In this document: in pieces, positions 1 through 9,294 of the stretch
Numbering within the stretch: position 1 is the stretch's first letter
Layout: the number at the start of each line of letters is the position of its first letter
Assembly (NCBI GenBank): GCA_025360585.1
Contig: JANYBW010000055.1
Location: 1 to 64,000 of the forward strand
DNA: 64,000 bases
Direction: 5' to 3'
Origin: Actinomycetes bacterium
GTDB lineage: Bacteria > Actinomycetota > Acidimicrobiia > IMCC26256 > PALSA-610
Made by a program: the position numbers and the translations under genes
The notes under the pieces: generated by a model
The model's database searches: none
Told to the model about the DNA's origin: nothing
What the model saw: the letters and a program-made list of their open reading frames with translations, nothing else

Positions 1-699
1 CCCAACAAGAGCACCCGCCAAAAACGACACCACGCTCGCCCGAGCGACAAACCGAAGACCACGCACAACAACCCCCTAGAAAACGCAGCAACACCAAATC
101 GGTAGAAACCGCCACGATACGCCGAACCGCCGATCGCGAAAATTACCTACCGGTATAGAAACCAGTTACCCATGTCATAAATCGGGATAATTGGGTTTAT
201 AGGGATGGCAGATAGTTGTCGGGCATCCGGCGACCCAAGCAGTGATCACCGGTTCGACCAGACCCATCACCGTGGTGGGGATCGCAGATGCATCTGTGTC
301 AGAACGAAGAATCGCAGATCATCGCATGTGCAACCAGACTCAAATCTCGACATAGGAACGCCGTCGACGCACAGTGCCGAAATGCCGTGCACGGTATTGC
401 CGTGCACCGCAAATAGGGCACGGTTCTATTGATGTTTCCGCGAGCCACTCACGCGACGAGACCCACTCGCGGAGACACTCAAGACGCCACTCGCGGTCCG
501 AGCATTGTCGTCACGTCCATACCATGACCGCCGATCCGCCGATAGTCATCGCGACGCGCGCCGCGCTGGCTCCGACCGCGCGATCCGCCCACGATGGCAT
601 CCGGCATCATCTAAACGATCAACCCGGGTAACGGCATCACGCAGCGGCTGGCGAACCAACGCGACGCGTGATGCCGCTCACCGGGACTGGTACAACACC

Positions 700-719
700 G
701 GTGACACTTTTGGTGAACC
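700..719 (+). repeat. 20-bp direct repeat, copy 1
   Basis: The word ggtgacacttttggtga is followed by acc here and by ccc at 1434-1453. The two copies lie 734 bp apart in the same orientation inside the gene-poor region. Each copy itself contains ggtga twice, so it could be a protein-binding direct repeat. Confidence 0.6.
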
Positions 720-1304
720 GTTTCGAGTTGACCAACCGGCATCGTTCGTGGCATCGCACCAGTACGATCAGCGACGCGCCGAGACAGCCAAGATTTGTAC
801 TGTAAACATTGATGTTCTTAACCGCATACTCAATGCCGGGCTGTGCGCCCAAAAATACGTGGTTCCGTCGCCTACCGCCCCGTTACCGTCGTGTTGTCTC
901 ACCTCGCAACGTGTGCCGTCGGCACGTCACCGCGCAACGGAAACGAACATTACCGATCAAGCCACGCACACCGTCACACGCAGCTGTAGACGCCGCTGTC
1001 TGTCGCGCGTTCTTCTCCGATGCCCGTATACGGCCGGAGCGCGACGCGAGCAGCGCACAGGGCCCTACAACGCGTTGCTACGCGTTTCGCGAGGCGCTCA
1101 TCGAGCGCGAAATCTCTAAGATTGATTCAAAGATTCAGAGGTACGCGTGAACGACGCAAGAACGCGCTGATGATCGGGTTCGCAGGCACGACGCGATTCG
1201 CGAACATTGAACCGACTCGCGGGTGATCGCGACTACGGGACGCGCGCGGTGATCGGAACGCGCGAGTGAATCGAAATGCAAAGAAAATTGGACGGAGCAC
1301 AAAT

Positions 1305-1329
1305 GGTGGTACCGCAAAGCGGTACCACC
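1305..1329. repeat. perfect 11-bp inverted repeat
   Basis: The arm ggtggtaccgc (1305-1315) is followed by aaa and its exact reverse complement (1319-1329). It has no T-run after it, so a terminator is unlikely. An operator or a recombinase-binding dyad is possible given the integrase nearby. Function is unknown. Confidence 0.6.
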
Positions 1330-1433
1330 AGAACGCGCGAGTGGGTTACGCGAAAACCGCGATCAGCAAGTTCGTTGATTTGAGAGTTCAAAATATTTGG
1401 CACACCTATGCATCATTGATGCGAGCCCCGGTT

Positions 1434-1453
1434 GGTGACACTTTTGGTGACCC
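1434..1453 (+). repeat. 20-bp direct repeat, copy 2
   Basis: This is the second copy of the motif at 700-719, differing at one base near the end. It lies about 185 bp downstream of the integrase stop codon. Confidence 0.6.
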
Positions 1454-1638
1454 ACTCAAAACCCCACCCGCGTCCGTCGAGTGCCGTCAAATCCGCAGCC
1501 ATCAGCAAGCAACGATGGGCCGCGTTTTCCGGACACCTGAAATTCTGTGGCCGGTAATACCGCCAGCTGTGACTGACGTTTCGTACGCACACGCCGTCGT
1601 CCGAACCCGAGCCGGCTGCGAGTTGCAACCCTTGATTG

Positions 1639-2784
1639 TTAGCTGGTCTTGGTCGCGCGGAGACCGACACGATCAGCGACTGCGCGCATCGAATCAGGCA
1701 ACGCATGCGCATACGTCCGCATCAAAATCGCGGGGCTATGCCCGAGCACATCCGCAATCGCGCGTAGTTCGCCGATATCGGCGGCGTCGCGGACCATGTG
1801 CGACGCAGCAGTATGACGCAACCCATGCGACGTCAAACGCGGCAAGCCAGAAGCGCTCACGACGCGCTCCAGGACCTGATGAAACGCGTTCGGCGATGGA
1901 CCACCACCCAACGCATCACAAACAACAAGATCCGTATCGCACCATGCCGATCCTGCCGCGAGGCGAGCCTGCAACTGGCCGACCCGATACGAACTGAGAC
2001 GCCGAGCAGTATCCACGTCGATCGGGACTACACGACGCGACCGCGAATTCTTCCCATCGGTCAAAACCGACGCACCATTGACCTCAACCACTCCGCCCCG
2101 TATCCGTAGCGTGCCCGCATCGAGATCAACATCCACCCAATGCAAACCCAACAGCTCGCTACGCCGCAACCCATACAAGACCATCAACCGCAACGGGACC
2201 GCCCACTCAAGCGAATCCACTGCCGCTAAGAACGTTTCGATCTGATCTTCGTTCCATGCCCGGATCTCACGGGCCATCCCGGCCTTCACGACCATGCGCG
2301 GCATCGCGACACGCGCCGCGACATTACGTTTCACGATCCCTTCACTCACCGCATCCGCAAGCGCGGCACGTAGCAACATCCGACAGATCTCAATACTGCG
2401 CCGTGACAACTTGCCAGCCGCAGCAAGATCCGCCAACCAGACAGCAACATCATCACGATCAAGTAACTCGAGTGTGACCGCGCCCAGCCCTTTACAGACA
2501 TGCACAGACGCCCACTCATACTGCGAACGTGTCTTCGGGCCGATCTCAGTACGCGACGTCACCCACCGACCAACAAGCCACGCGACCGTCCCGCGCTGCA
2601 CAACACCCGCATCGCCATCAGCCGCGAAATTCGCCGCTGCATTCTGCGCCGCGCGCTTGGATGGAAACGTCCCCAGCTGTCGCGGACGTTTCACCCCAGA
2701 AGCCGTATCGATACCGTCAACGCGCACAACCCACGCGTCGCGTTGCGCGCGCACTGTCGGCCGTCCAGTCGCTTTCCAACCCAT
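1639..2784 (-). CDS. tyrosine recombinase / phage-type integrase
   Basis: The product is a 381-residue site-specific recombinase of the XerC/D-lambda integrase fold. The N-terminus (about 1-60) looks like an arm-binding domain, residues about 65-155 are the SAM-like core-binding domain, and about 180-375 the catalytic domain. All catalytic positions are visible: Arg207 in GLRRSE, Lys245 in DGKNSR, His320 and Arg323 in HGLRH, His349 in LGHS, and Tyr358 in MRTYAH. The ATG at 2784 is preferred over the GTG one codon upstream. Two copies of tgatacatca lie 28-48 bp upstream. It is intact and therefore could be active. The gene-poor sequence behind it fits a mobile element edge, but no element boundary could be drawn. 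Confidence 0.93.
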   Translation of the reverse strand: MGWKATGRPTVRAQRDAWVVRVDGIDTASGVKRPRQLGTFPSKRAAQNAAANFAADGDAGVVQRGTVAWLVGRWVTSRTEIGPKTRSQYEWASVHVCKGLGAVTLELLDRDDVAVWLADLAAAGKLSRRSIEICRMLLRAALADAVSEGIVKRNVAARVAMPRMVVKAGMAREIRAWNEDQIETFLAAVDSLEWAVPLRLMVLYGLRRSELLGLHWVDVDLDAGTLRIRGGVVEVNGASVLTDGKNSRSRRVVPIDVDTARRLSSYRVGQLQARLAAGSAWCDTDLVVCDALGGGPSPNAFHQVLERVVSASGLPRLTSHGLRHTAASHMVRDAADIGELRAIADVLGHSPAILMRTYAHALPDSMRAVADRVGLRATKTS

Positions 2785-2811
2785 CACGTACCATCCAAAC
2801 CCAAATAGTTT

Positions 2812-2832
2812 TGATACATCAGTGATACATCA
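2812..2832. promoter_or_regulatory. tandem tgatacatca repeats upstream of integrase
   Basis: Two copies of tgatacatca (2812-2821 and 2823-2832) sit 11 bp apart, one helical turn, just upstream of the integrase start. Spacing of one turn is typical of a protein binding cooperatively, such as an excisionase or a repressor of the integrase promoter. The function is inferred. Confidence 0.45.
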
Positions 2833-2926
2833 CCACCAACGCCACAATCACAATACCCGAAAATTCGGCATAACACCAGGTCAGGCCCCATAAAAACACG
2901 ATCAGACCCCATGCATAAACCTCGCT

Positions 2927-2947
2927 AATCTGACGGTCCGTCAGATT
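2927..2947. promoter_or_regulatory. 21-bp palindromic operator (TetR-like)
   Basis: The half-site aatctgacgg (2927-2936) is followed by one base and its exact reverse complement (2938-2947). It lies 33 bp before the ATG of the amidohydrolase gene, within the expected promoter. Length and symmetry match operators of TetR-family repressors, which often control lipid and acyl-CoA genes in actinobacteria. No TetR gene is present in the window, so the regulator would be encoded elsewhere. Confidence 0.6.
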
Positions 2948-2979
2948 TGCTGTGTGCGTCCTTTGGAGGCTCGATTCGT

Positions 2980-4713
2980 ATGTTCGATGTCAAGATTCTG
3001 AGCGTTCGGCTGGTCGACGGCACGGGCGCGCCGGAGCGGTTGGCCGATGTTGCGGTAGAAGCGGGCCGGATCGTCGCGATCACCGAAGCTGGCGGTCTCA
3101 CCGAGACCTCCGCGAACGAGACGGTCGAAGGCGCCGGGCTAGTACTTGCTCCGGGCTTCGTTGATCCGCATACGCATTACGACGCACAGCTCCATTGGGA
3201 TCCGTTCGCAACGCCATCGAATGTGCACGGCGTGACGACGGTGATTGGCGGCAACTGTGGGTTCAGCCTTGCGCCGATCAAACCCGAAGCTGCGGATTAC
3301 ACCCGCAAGATGATGGCCAAAGTTGAGGGCATGCCACTCGCCGCACTTGAGCACGGCATCACGTGGGATTGGCATTCGTTTGGTGAATTTCTCGACCGTT
3401 TCGAAAACAAGATCGCGGTTAATGCTGGCTTTCTCGTGGGTCATTGTGCGATTCGCCGTTATGTGATGGGTGAAGCATCCGTTGGCGAAGAAGCCACCCC
3501 CGAACAAATCTCGCTCATGGTGGCGCTGCTCAAAACATCATTAGAACAAGGTGGTTTAGGTTTTTCCACCACGTTGAGCCATACGCATTCCGATGGCGAT
3601 GGCGCGAAAGTTCCGAGCCGTTGGGCCACCAATGATGAAGTGCTCGCACTTTCTGGCGCGGTTAAAGATCATGAAGGCACCACGCTCGAAGCCATCGTGA
3701 GTGGCTGCCTCGATATGTTCAGCGATGAGGAAATCGAACTCCTCGCACAGATGAGTGCGGCGGGCCAACGCCCATTAAACTGGAATGTCCTCACTGTCGA
3801 TAGCCGCGTGCCGCAACGCATTCCGCGCCAACTCGAAGCAGGCGATCGCGCCGCGGAGTTAGGCGGCAAAGTTATTGCGCTCACGATGCCATCAATTGTT
3901 CCGATGAACATGAGCTTCGGTACATATTGCGCGTTGTTCATGATTCCGGGTTGGGGCGATGTGATGGGCCTCGATCGCCCACAACGCATCGAACAACTCC
4001 GCGACCCGGCCGTGCGAGAAGCCCTCAATGCCAAAGCCGATAGCCCCGGCGCGGGCGTGTTCCGTCGGCTTTCGGCCTGGGGTGCGTACGTGATCGGCGA
4101 TACGTTCAGTGCGGCCAACGAAGGTCTCAAGATGCGCAAGGTTTCTGATATCGCCAAAGAACGCGGCCAAAACTCCTTTGATTGCTTGCTCGATATCGTG
4201 ATCAACGACGATCTGCGCACGATCTTGTGGCCGATCGCGAGCGACGGCGACGATAAGAGTTGGCAGATGCGCGCCGAGCTCTGGGACGACCCACGCGCGA
4301 TGGTTGGTGGTTCCGACGCTGGCGCACACCTCGACCGCATGTGTGGAGCGCCCTACACCACGCGTTTCTTAGGTGATGTAATTCGCGGCCGCAAACTCGT
4401 GAGTTTGGAACGCGCCGTGCAGCTCATCACCGAAGCGCCGGCACAACTCTTTGGTCTACGAGACCGCGGCACTATTGCTATCGGCAATCACGCCGATCTG
4501 GTGATGTTCGATCCCGAGACCATCGCGAGCGATCCCGCAACCCTGGTTGAGGATCTTCCCGGCGATAGCGCGCGCCTCACCGCGGGATCACAAGGCGTGA
4601 CGCGCGTTTGGGTGAATGGCATCGAAACGGTACGCGATGGTGCAGCCACCGGCGCTACTCCAGGAACCGTTGTGCGCAGCGGCCGCGATACCTACACCGT
4701 TGCCACCATCTGA
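2980..4713 (+). CDS. D-aminoacylase-like amidohydrolase
   Basis: The 577-residue protein belongs to the amidohydrolase superfamily, N-acyl-D-amino-acid deacylase group, which hydrolyses N-acyl-D-amino acids or related amides. Near residue 60 is the metal-binding HxH in DPHTHYD, followed by GGNCG typical of D-aminoacylases. Near the C-terminus is GGSDAGAHL with the catalytic Asp. ATG 2980 is chosen because ggagg lies at 2965-2969 with ideal spacing; an upstream in-frame TTG has none. It is followed 41 bp later by an acyl-CoA ligase in the same direction. A perfect palindrome overlaps its promoter. The exact substrate cannot be read from sequence. Confidence 0.85.
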   Translation: MFDVKILSVRLVDGTGAPERLADVAVEAGRIVAITEAGGLTETSANETVEGAGLVLAPGFVDPHTHYDAQLHWDPFATPSNVHGVTTVIGGNCGFSLAPIKPEAADYTRKMMAKVEGMPLAALEHGITWDWHSFGEFLDRFENKIAVNAGFLVGHCAIRRYVMGEASVGEEATPEQISLMVALLKTSLEQGGLGFSTTLSHTHSDGDGAKVPSRWATNDEVLALSGAVKDHEGTTLEAIVSGCLDMFSDEEIELLAQMSAAGQRPLNWNVLTVDSRVPQRIPRQLEAGDRAAELGGKVIALTMPSIVPMNMSFGTYCALFMIPGWGDVMGLDRPQRIEQLRDPAVREALNAKADSPGAGVFRRLSAWGAYVIGDTFSAANEGLKMRKVSDIAKERGQNSFDCLLDIVINDDLRTILWPIASDGDDKSWQMRAELWDDPRAMVGGSDAGAHLDRMCGAPYTTRFLGDVIRGRKLVSLERAVQLITEAPAQLFGLRDRGTIAIGNHADLVMFDPETIASDPATLVEDLPGDSARLTAGSQGVTRVWVNGIETVRDGAATGATPGTVVRSGRDTYTVATI

Positions 4714-4754
4714 ACAGCGCGGCTCCTCGGCGCATCACCCCTAGGCTCAGGCCA

Positions 4755-6332
4755 ATGGATGCACTCCAAATCGTTCGCACTGCCAGCCGCGCCGGATTGC
4801 TCCGCCCGTTGCGCCCCGACCGTTATCTCGGCGCGGCGCGCGCAGTACAGCAGTATGGATCAACGCTCGCCGGCGCGTGCGCGAGTGCGGCTGCGCTGTA
4901 CGGCCGCGATACCGCGCTTATCGATCACAACGGAACCACGACGTTCGCACGACTCCATGAACGCACGAACGCGCTGGCCCACGCGCTCAAGAATCAAGGT
5001 GTCGCCGAGGCAGTAACCGTTGGCGTACTCGCACGAAATCACACCACATTTGTAGAAGTTGCCGTTGCGCTCTCCAAGCTCGGCGCGCACGCGTTGTTGT
5101 TGAACACTGCGATGGCTGCGGCGCAGCTCGAGGCAGTCTGTGAACGCGAGCACGCGACCGTTGTGATCTTCGATGAAGAGTTCGAAGAACTCATCGCAGG
5201 CAGCAATATCACGAGCAAATGCTCCATCTACACGACGTTACAGTGCAGCAATTGGGCATCATCTCACACGAGCGCTCCAATCACGGCGGCAAAACAACCG
5301 GGCCGAACGATCATCCTTACTTCCGGCACGACCGGCACCCCCAAAGGCGCAGCTCGCGGCGCGCCTCGCATTTCGATCGCGACGATCGGCTTGCTGGAAG
5401 CAATCCCCTATCACCGGTCCGAACCAATCCTGATCGCAGCACCACTGTTTCACGCTTGGGGTTTCGCGCACCTCACCATCGCGTTCAGCCTCGGTTGCCC
5501 GATTGTGTTGCAACCGCGATTCGTTCCTCGCGATGCCATCGAAGCGATCGCATCGCATCGCATCGGCGTGTTGGTCGCCGTGCCGATCATGTTGCGACGA
5601 ATGCTCGAAGCCGCCGGAAAACCAACATCCACCAACCACAACACCAGCTCGTTGCGGCTCGTGCCGCTATCGGGCTCGGCAATTCCAGCGGGTCTCGCCG
5701 AAGCTTTCATGGACCAATTCGGTGAAGTGGTCTATAACTTCTACGGTTCCACTGAAGTCGGCTCCGCGACGATCGCGACACCGAAAGATTTACGCGCCGC
5801 GCCCGGAACTGCGGGGCGGCCACCGGCGGGCATCGAACTTCGGATCTATGACGATCACGATCGCATCATCACGGATCGCAACACGCCCGGCCGCATTTTT
5901 GTACAAAGCCCTTTGGCTTTCGATGGTTACACCAACGGAGATAGCAAAGCAATCATCGATGGCTTTATGAGCACCGGCGATGTAGGCCATATCGATTCCG
6001 ACGGCCGCTTGTTCATCGATGGCCGCGACGACGACATGATTGTGAGCGGCGGTGAAAACGTCTACCCGCGCGAAGTCGAAGATTTATTGTGCCAACATCC
6101 CAACGTGATCGAAGCGGCAGTCGTTGGAATCGACGACGAAGAATTTGGTCAACGGCTCGCCGCGTTTGTAGTGAAACAGCCGTCGACCTCGCTCACTGCC
6201 GAAGAAGTTCGAGGCTACGTGCGCGACCACCTCGCTCGGTACAAAGTTCCGCGCGACATCACCTTCCTTGATGCGCTCCCCCGCAACGCGACTGGCAAAG
6301 TGCTCACCCGCGAGTTGCGCACCTATGGCTGA
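4755..6332 (+). CDS. AMP-binding acyl-CoA synthetase
   Basis: The 525-residue ligase of the ANL superfamily activates a carboxylic acid as acyl-AMP and transfers it to CoA. The adenylation P-loop TSGTTGTPKG lies near residue 189, the YGSTEVG motif near 328, the hinge region GRDDDMIVSGGENVYP near 422, and the C-terminal catalytic lysine in LPRNATGK near 515. The start ATG 4755 gives a normal family length; a longer in-frame extension would run into the upstream gene. The 3' end overlaps the next gene by 8 bp, so the two are probably translationally coupled. Fatty acid is the likeliest substrate class, by family. Confidence 0.88.
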   Translation: MDALQIVRTASRAGLLRPLRPDRYLGAARAVQQYGSTLAGACASAAALYGRDTALIDHNGTTTFARLHERTNALAHALKNQGVAEAVTVGVLARNHTTFVEVAVALSKLGAHALLLNTAMAAAQLEAVCEREHATVVIFDEEFEELIAGSNITSKCSIYTTLQCSNWASSHTSAPITAAKQPGRTIILTSGTTGTPKGAARGAPRISIATIGLLEAIPYHRSEPILIAAPLFHAWGFAHLTIAFSLGCPIVLQPRFVPRDAIEAIASHRIGVLVAVPIMLRRMLEAAGKPTSTNHNTSSLRLVPLSGSAIPAGLAEAFMDQFGEVVYNFYGSTEVGSATIATPKDLRAAPGTAGRPPAGIELRIYDDHDRIITDRNTPGRIFVQSPLAFDGYTNGDSKAIIDGFMSTGDVGHIDSDGRLFIDGRDDDMIVSGGENVYPREVEDLLCQHPNVIEAAVVGIDDEEFGQRLAAFVVKQPSTSLTAEEVRGYVRDHLARYKVPRDITFLDALPRNATGKVLTRELRTYG

Positions 6333-7173
6333 TCACTACCTCGCGATCGATATTGGCGGCACGAAGTTCGCCGTTGGCATCGTGGACGACAACGGCAATC
6401 TGCTGAGACGAGCCGCGGTCCCCACACCACAGAACACCGACCCCGAAGTACTCTGGAAAACGCTACAAACATTGATCGATTCGATCGACTACCGCAGTGT
6501 GCGCGCGGTGGGCGTCGGCACTGGCGGCCCGATGGCCCGCAACGGCGACTACATTTCTCCCCTCAACATTCCGGCCTGGCGCGCGTTTCCCATCAAAGCC
6601 AGAATCGCGCAGCACACGCAGCTGCCAACCTTGGTTGACAACGACGCGAAAGCACTCGCACTCGGCGAAGGCTGGGTGGGTGCCGCTCGGGGCATCGATA
6701 ACTTCATTGCCATGGTCGTCAGCACTGGCGTCGGTGGTGGCATTGTGTTGAACGGCCGGCTCCTCGACGGCGACACCGGTAACGCTGGCCATATCGGCCA
6801 TATCATTGTGGTTCCCGATGGTCGGCTCTGCGTGTGCGGGGCGCGGGGTTGCCTCGAAGCCGAAGCCAGCGGAACGGCCATCGCAGCGATCACCGGAACA
6901 CCCGCGAGCAAAGCCTCGCTCGACATCATCGAACGCACCGGAATGCTTGTGGGCCGAGCCGTTGCGATCACCGCGAACCTGCTCGATCTCCAGTTAGCGG
7001 TCGTGGCGGGATCCGTTGCCCTGGGTTTCGGCGAAACATTTTTCAATGCCGCGCAATCGACAATCGACGCAGACTGCAAAATCGAATTTGCACGCGGGAC
7101 CAAAATACGGCCCGCCGGCCTCGCCGACGCTGGCCCCCTCATCGGTGCTGCCGCGGTCGCTCGATCGGCCTAA
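6325..7173 (+). CDS. ROK-family sugar kinase (glucokinase-like)
   Basis: The 282-residue protein has the ATP-binding DIGGTK motif at residues 8-13, the ROK catalytic region around VDNDAKA, and a zinc-binding CVCGARGCLE motif near residue 170. It has no helix-turn-helix domain, so it is a kinase rather than a ROK repressor. Glucose is the usual substrate, but other hexoses or N-acetyl sugars are possible. The ATG at 6325 lies inside the end of the acyl-CoA ligase gene (8-bp overlap), suggesting one transcript despite the unrelated function. It converges on the hydratase gene that ends at 7303. Confidence 0.85.
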   Translation: MADHYLAIDIGGTKFAVGIVDDNGNLLRRAAVPTPQNTDPEVLWKTLQTLIDSIDYRSVRAVGVGTGGPMARNGDYISPLNIPAWRAFPIKARIAQHTQLPTLVDNDAKALALGEGWVGAARGIDNFIAMVVSTGVGGGIVLNGRLLDGDTGNAGHIGHIIVVPDGRLCVCGARGCLEAEASGTAIAAITGTPASKASLDIIERTGMLVGRAVAITANLLDLQLAVVAGSVALGFGETFFNAAQSTIDADCKIEFARGTKIRPAGLADAGPLIGAAAVARSA

Positions 7174-7302
7174 CCCGAATCGAGCCAACCGATCTACCGA
7201 TCTCATCGAGAACGAATCAATCCGGCCCGCGCAAACGCGCACCAGCAACCGACTGCTACAACCAGGTCGGCGCGACCAAACGGCCGCGCCGAAACCGGTG
7301 AG

Positions 7303-8163
7303 CTACACGCTGTACGTAAAGACGCCGCCGTCGATCACGACTGCACCGTCTTGGTTCAGGGTCTGGTATTGCGCTTCGCCCGGCGCGTTCACCCACATTT
7401 TGATGGTCAGGGTGTCGCCTGGCATCACCGGTTTACTGAATCGGTTGTCCATGCTCTTGAACTTCGACACGTCGCTGCCACACAAGGTGTGCAGCAAGGC
7501 CCGGCCCGTAAAACCGTATGTACACAGACCATGCAGGATCGGACGTTCGAAGCCGGCGAACTTCGCGAGTTCCGGATCTGAGTGCAGCGGATTGCGATCA
7601 CCGGAGAGGCGGTACAACAACGGCTGATCCGGGCGCACCGCATAACTCACTTCGTGATCCGCAGCGCGTTCGGGAACCTTCGGCGGATCGGCAATGTCGT
7701 CGCCAGCGGTTCCGCAACCGCCTTCGCCGCGAATGAACGCCGCGAAACGCGTTGTGAACGCTGGCGTTCCGTCGAGGTAGGTGCTGATGTTTTCAAGCCG
7801 CACAACTGCCGCTTTGCCTTTGTCGTAAATACCGACGAGGCGCTGCACCGTCGTGACTTCACCATCCGCCGGAATCGGGCCGCAGACGGTTACGCCTTGC
7901 TCGCCGTGCAGCAACATCCGAAAATCGAAGTCGCCCCACTTCGGAGCATTGGCGCCGCCACCCATGGCAACAACAACCGGCAACGTTGGCAGCACGCGCT
8001 GCGCGACGTTCTGGCTGTTTTCGGTCGTGAACTCCAACTCGAATCCGGTGGGATCGGCCTGGCCCGCGCCGACGCCCAACGCATAGAGCAACGCGTCTTT
8101 CGATGTCCACGAGTTTGCGCCGGGTTCGGAAACGCCGCCGACGGCATCGAGGTTCATTGTCAT
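7303..8163 (-). CDS. MaoC-like (R)-enoyl-CoA hydratase 2
   Basis: The 286-residue protein has two hot-dog domains, as in the hydratase part of peroxisomal multifunctional enzyme 2. The hydratase-2 signature SGDRNPLHSDP lies at about 187-197, with catalytic Asp189 and His194. It would hydrate trans-2-enoyl-CoA to (R)-3-hydroxyacyl-CoA. ATG 8163 is chosen because aggag lies 6 bases upstream. The gene follows, on the same strand, an SDR of the MFE-2 dehydrogenase type, so the pair covers both steps of the D-specific beta-oxidation route. A 14-bp tandem repeat lies in the 130-bp gap between them. Confidence 0.87.
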   Translation of the reverse strand: MTMNLDAVGGVSEPGANSWTSKDALLYALGVGAGQADPTGFELEFTTENSQNVAQRVLPTLPVVVAMGGGANAPKWGDFDFRMLLHGEQGVTVCGPIPADGEVTTVQRLVGIYDKGKAAVVRLENISTYLDGTPAFTTRFAAFIRGEGGCGTAGDDIADPPKVPERAADHEVSYAVRPDQPLLYRLSGDRNPLHSDPELAKFAGFERPILHGLCTYGFTGRALLHTLCGSDVSKFKSMDNRFSKPVMPGDTLTIKMWVNAPGEAQYQTLNQDGAVVIDGGVFTYSV

Positions 8164-8242
8164 CGCTGACTCCTTCAATACATCCGATAGTTATTGATCT
8201 TTTGGATCTCCGCCCGCGAGCACCGCAGGACCGCGGGCTATC

Positions 8243-8284
8243 CGAAACAGTCTGCCCGAAACAGTCTGCCCAAAACAGTCTGCC
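8243..8284 (-). repeat. three tandem 14-bp repeats
   Basis: Three head-to-tail copies of cgaaacagtctgcc (the third has one change) fill 8243-8284, between the SDR stop and the hydratase start. They lie in the untranslated spacer of the presumed operon. Confidence 0.75.
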
Positions 8285-8293
8285 CAAACGGGA

Positions 8294-9202
8294 CTACTCG
8301 AACATGCCCGCAGGCTTGCGGCCCTTTTCGACGAGACCAGGAACAATCGAACCGAGGGTGTTCGGGTCCCAGCGCAGGCCATCGTTTTCCGCGGTCGGGC
8401 CACGGTGCCAACCTTCCGCCACACCGATTCGGTCACCGGCTACAAGGAACACCTGGCCGGTGACATCTTTAGCTTCCGGCGAGCCCAACCAGCACACCAG
8501 TGGCGAAATGTTCGCCGGGTCGAGCGCATCGAACTTCGATACATCGGGAGCACCGGGAGCTCCGCCCATGAGGTTCTCGGTCATGCGCGTACGTGCAACC
8601 GGCGCGATCGCGTTGACAGTTACACCGTAACGACCAAGTTCCATGGCCGCGATCACACTGAACGAGGCGATGCCAGCCTTCGCCGCGCCGTAATTCGTTT
8701 GGCCAACGTTGCCGAAAATTCCACTCGGGCTCGTGGTGTTGATCACACGCGCGTCCGGTTGGTTCCCCGCCTTGCTTTGGTTTCGCCAATACTCCACCGC
8801 GTGGCGGGTCGGGCTGAACGTACCTTTGAGATGCACCGCGATCACGGAATCCCATTCAGATTCGCTCATGTTCGTGAGCATGCGGTCGCGCAAGATACCG
8901 GCGTTGTTCACGACTACATCGAGACGGCCGAAGTGATCAATCGCTTGTTGCACCATGCGGCCTGCGCCCGCAAAATCGGCAACGTTGTCGCCATTGACGA
9001 TCGCGTCCACGCCCATGCTGCGAATCAGTTCCGCGGTTTCTTGGGCCGGATGGATATCGACACCCTCGCCGGTTGCGTCGCCACCGAGGTCGTTGACCAC
9101 GATGTGCGCGCCCGTCGCCGCGTACGCCAACGCGTGCTCACGCCCGATGCCGCGACCGGCACCCGTAATGATGACAACGCGACCTTCGTTTAATCCTGCC
9201 AT
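8294..9202 (-). CDS. SDR (R)-3-hydroxyacyl-CoA dehydrogenase, MFE-2 type
   Basis: The 302-residue short-chain dehydrogenase carries the nucleotide-binding GAGRGIG at 14-20, NNAG at 99-102, a catalytic serine near 158-160 and the YxxxK pair Tyr171 and Lys175. The long form with DLGG after strand 2 and a C-terminal tail is characteristic of the dehydrogenase unit of peroxisomal MFE-2 (17-beta-HSD type 4). It would oxidise (R)-3-hydroxyacyl-CoA with NAD. It precedes the hydratase-2 gene on the same strand, so the two complete a D-specific beta-oxidation module. A second SDR of the same subgroup is at 14514-15422. Confidence 0.87.
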   Translation of the reverse strand: MAGLNEGRVVIITGAGRGIGREHALAYAATGAHIVVNDLGGDATGEGVDIHPAQETAELIRSMGVDAIVNGDNVADFAGAGRMVQQAIDHFGRLDVVVNNAGILRDRMLTNMSESEWDSVIAVHLKGTFSPTRHAVEYWRNQSKAGNQPDARVINTTSPSGIFGNVGQTNYGAAKAGIASFSVIAAMELGRYGVTVNAIAPVARTRMTENLMGGAPGAPDVSKFDALDPANISPLVCWLGSPEAKDVTGQVFLVAGDRIGVAEGWHRGPTAENDGLRWDPNTLGSIVPGLVEKGRKPAGMFE

Positions 9203-9294
9203 GACCTGCTCATTTTCTTCGTGTTCGATGGACCGCGGGACGCTATCGCCAAACCGCCCTGGGCGTCATATCTACACGCCTTCGGTGGCCGTCT

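Larger units (their letters stand above)
1..1638. other. gene-poor region beside the integrase
   Basis: I see no convincing gene here. The open frames that exist are rich in Arg, His and Ser, lack recognisable motifs and have no good ribosome binding sites. The stretch holds a duplicated 20-bp motif (700-719 and 1434-1453), a perfect 11-bp inverted repeat (1305-1329) and many scattered copies of short words such as cgcgagtg and actcgcg. It lies directly behind the 3' end of a tyrosine recombinase, so it could be the degenerate interior or edge of an integrated element. That reading is inference; no att site could be defined. Confidence 0.5.

Noticed and set aside
505-1119. Open frame of about 200 codons in the gene-poor region
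   Set aside because: The Arg/His/Thr-rich composition, absence of motifs and overlap with other similar frames indicate non-coding sequence.
6325-7173. ROK-family transcriptional repressor
   Set aside because: The protein starts directly with the ATP-binding motif and has no helix-turn-helix domain.
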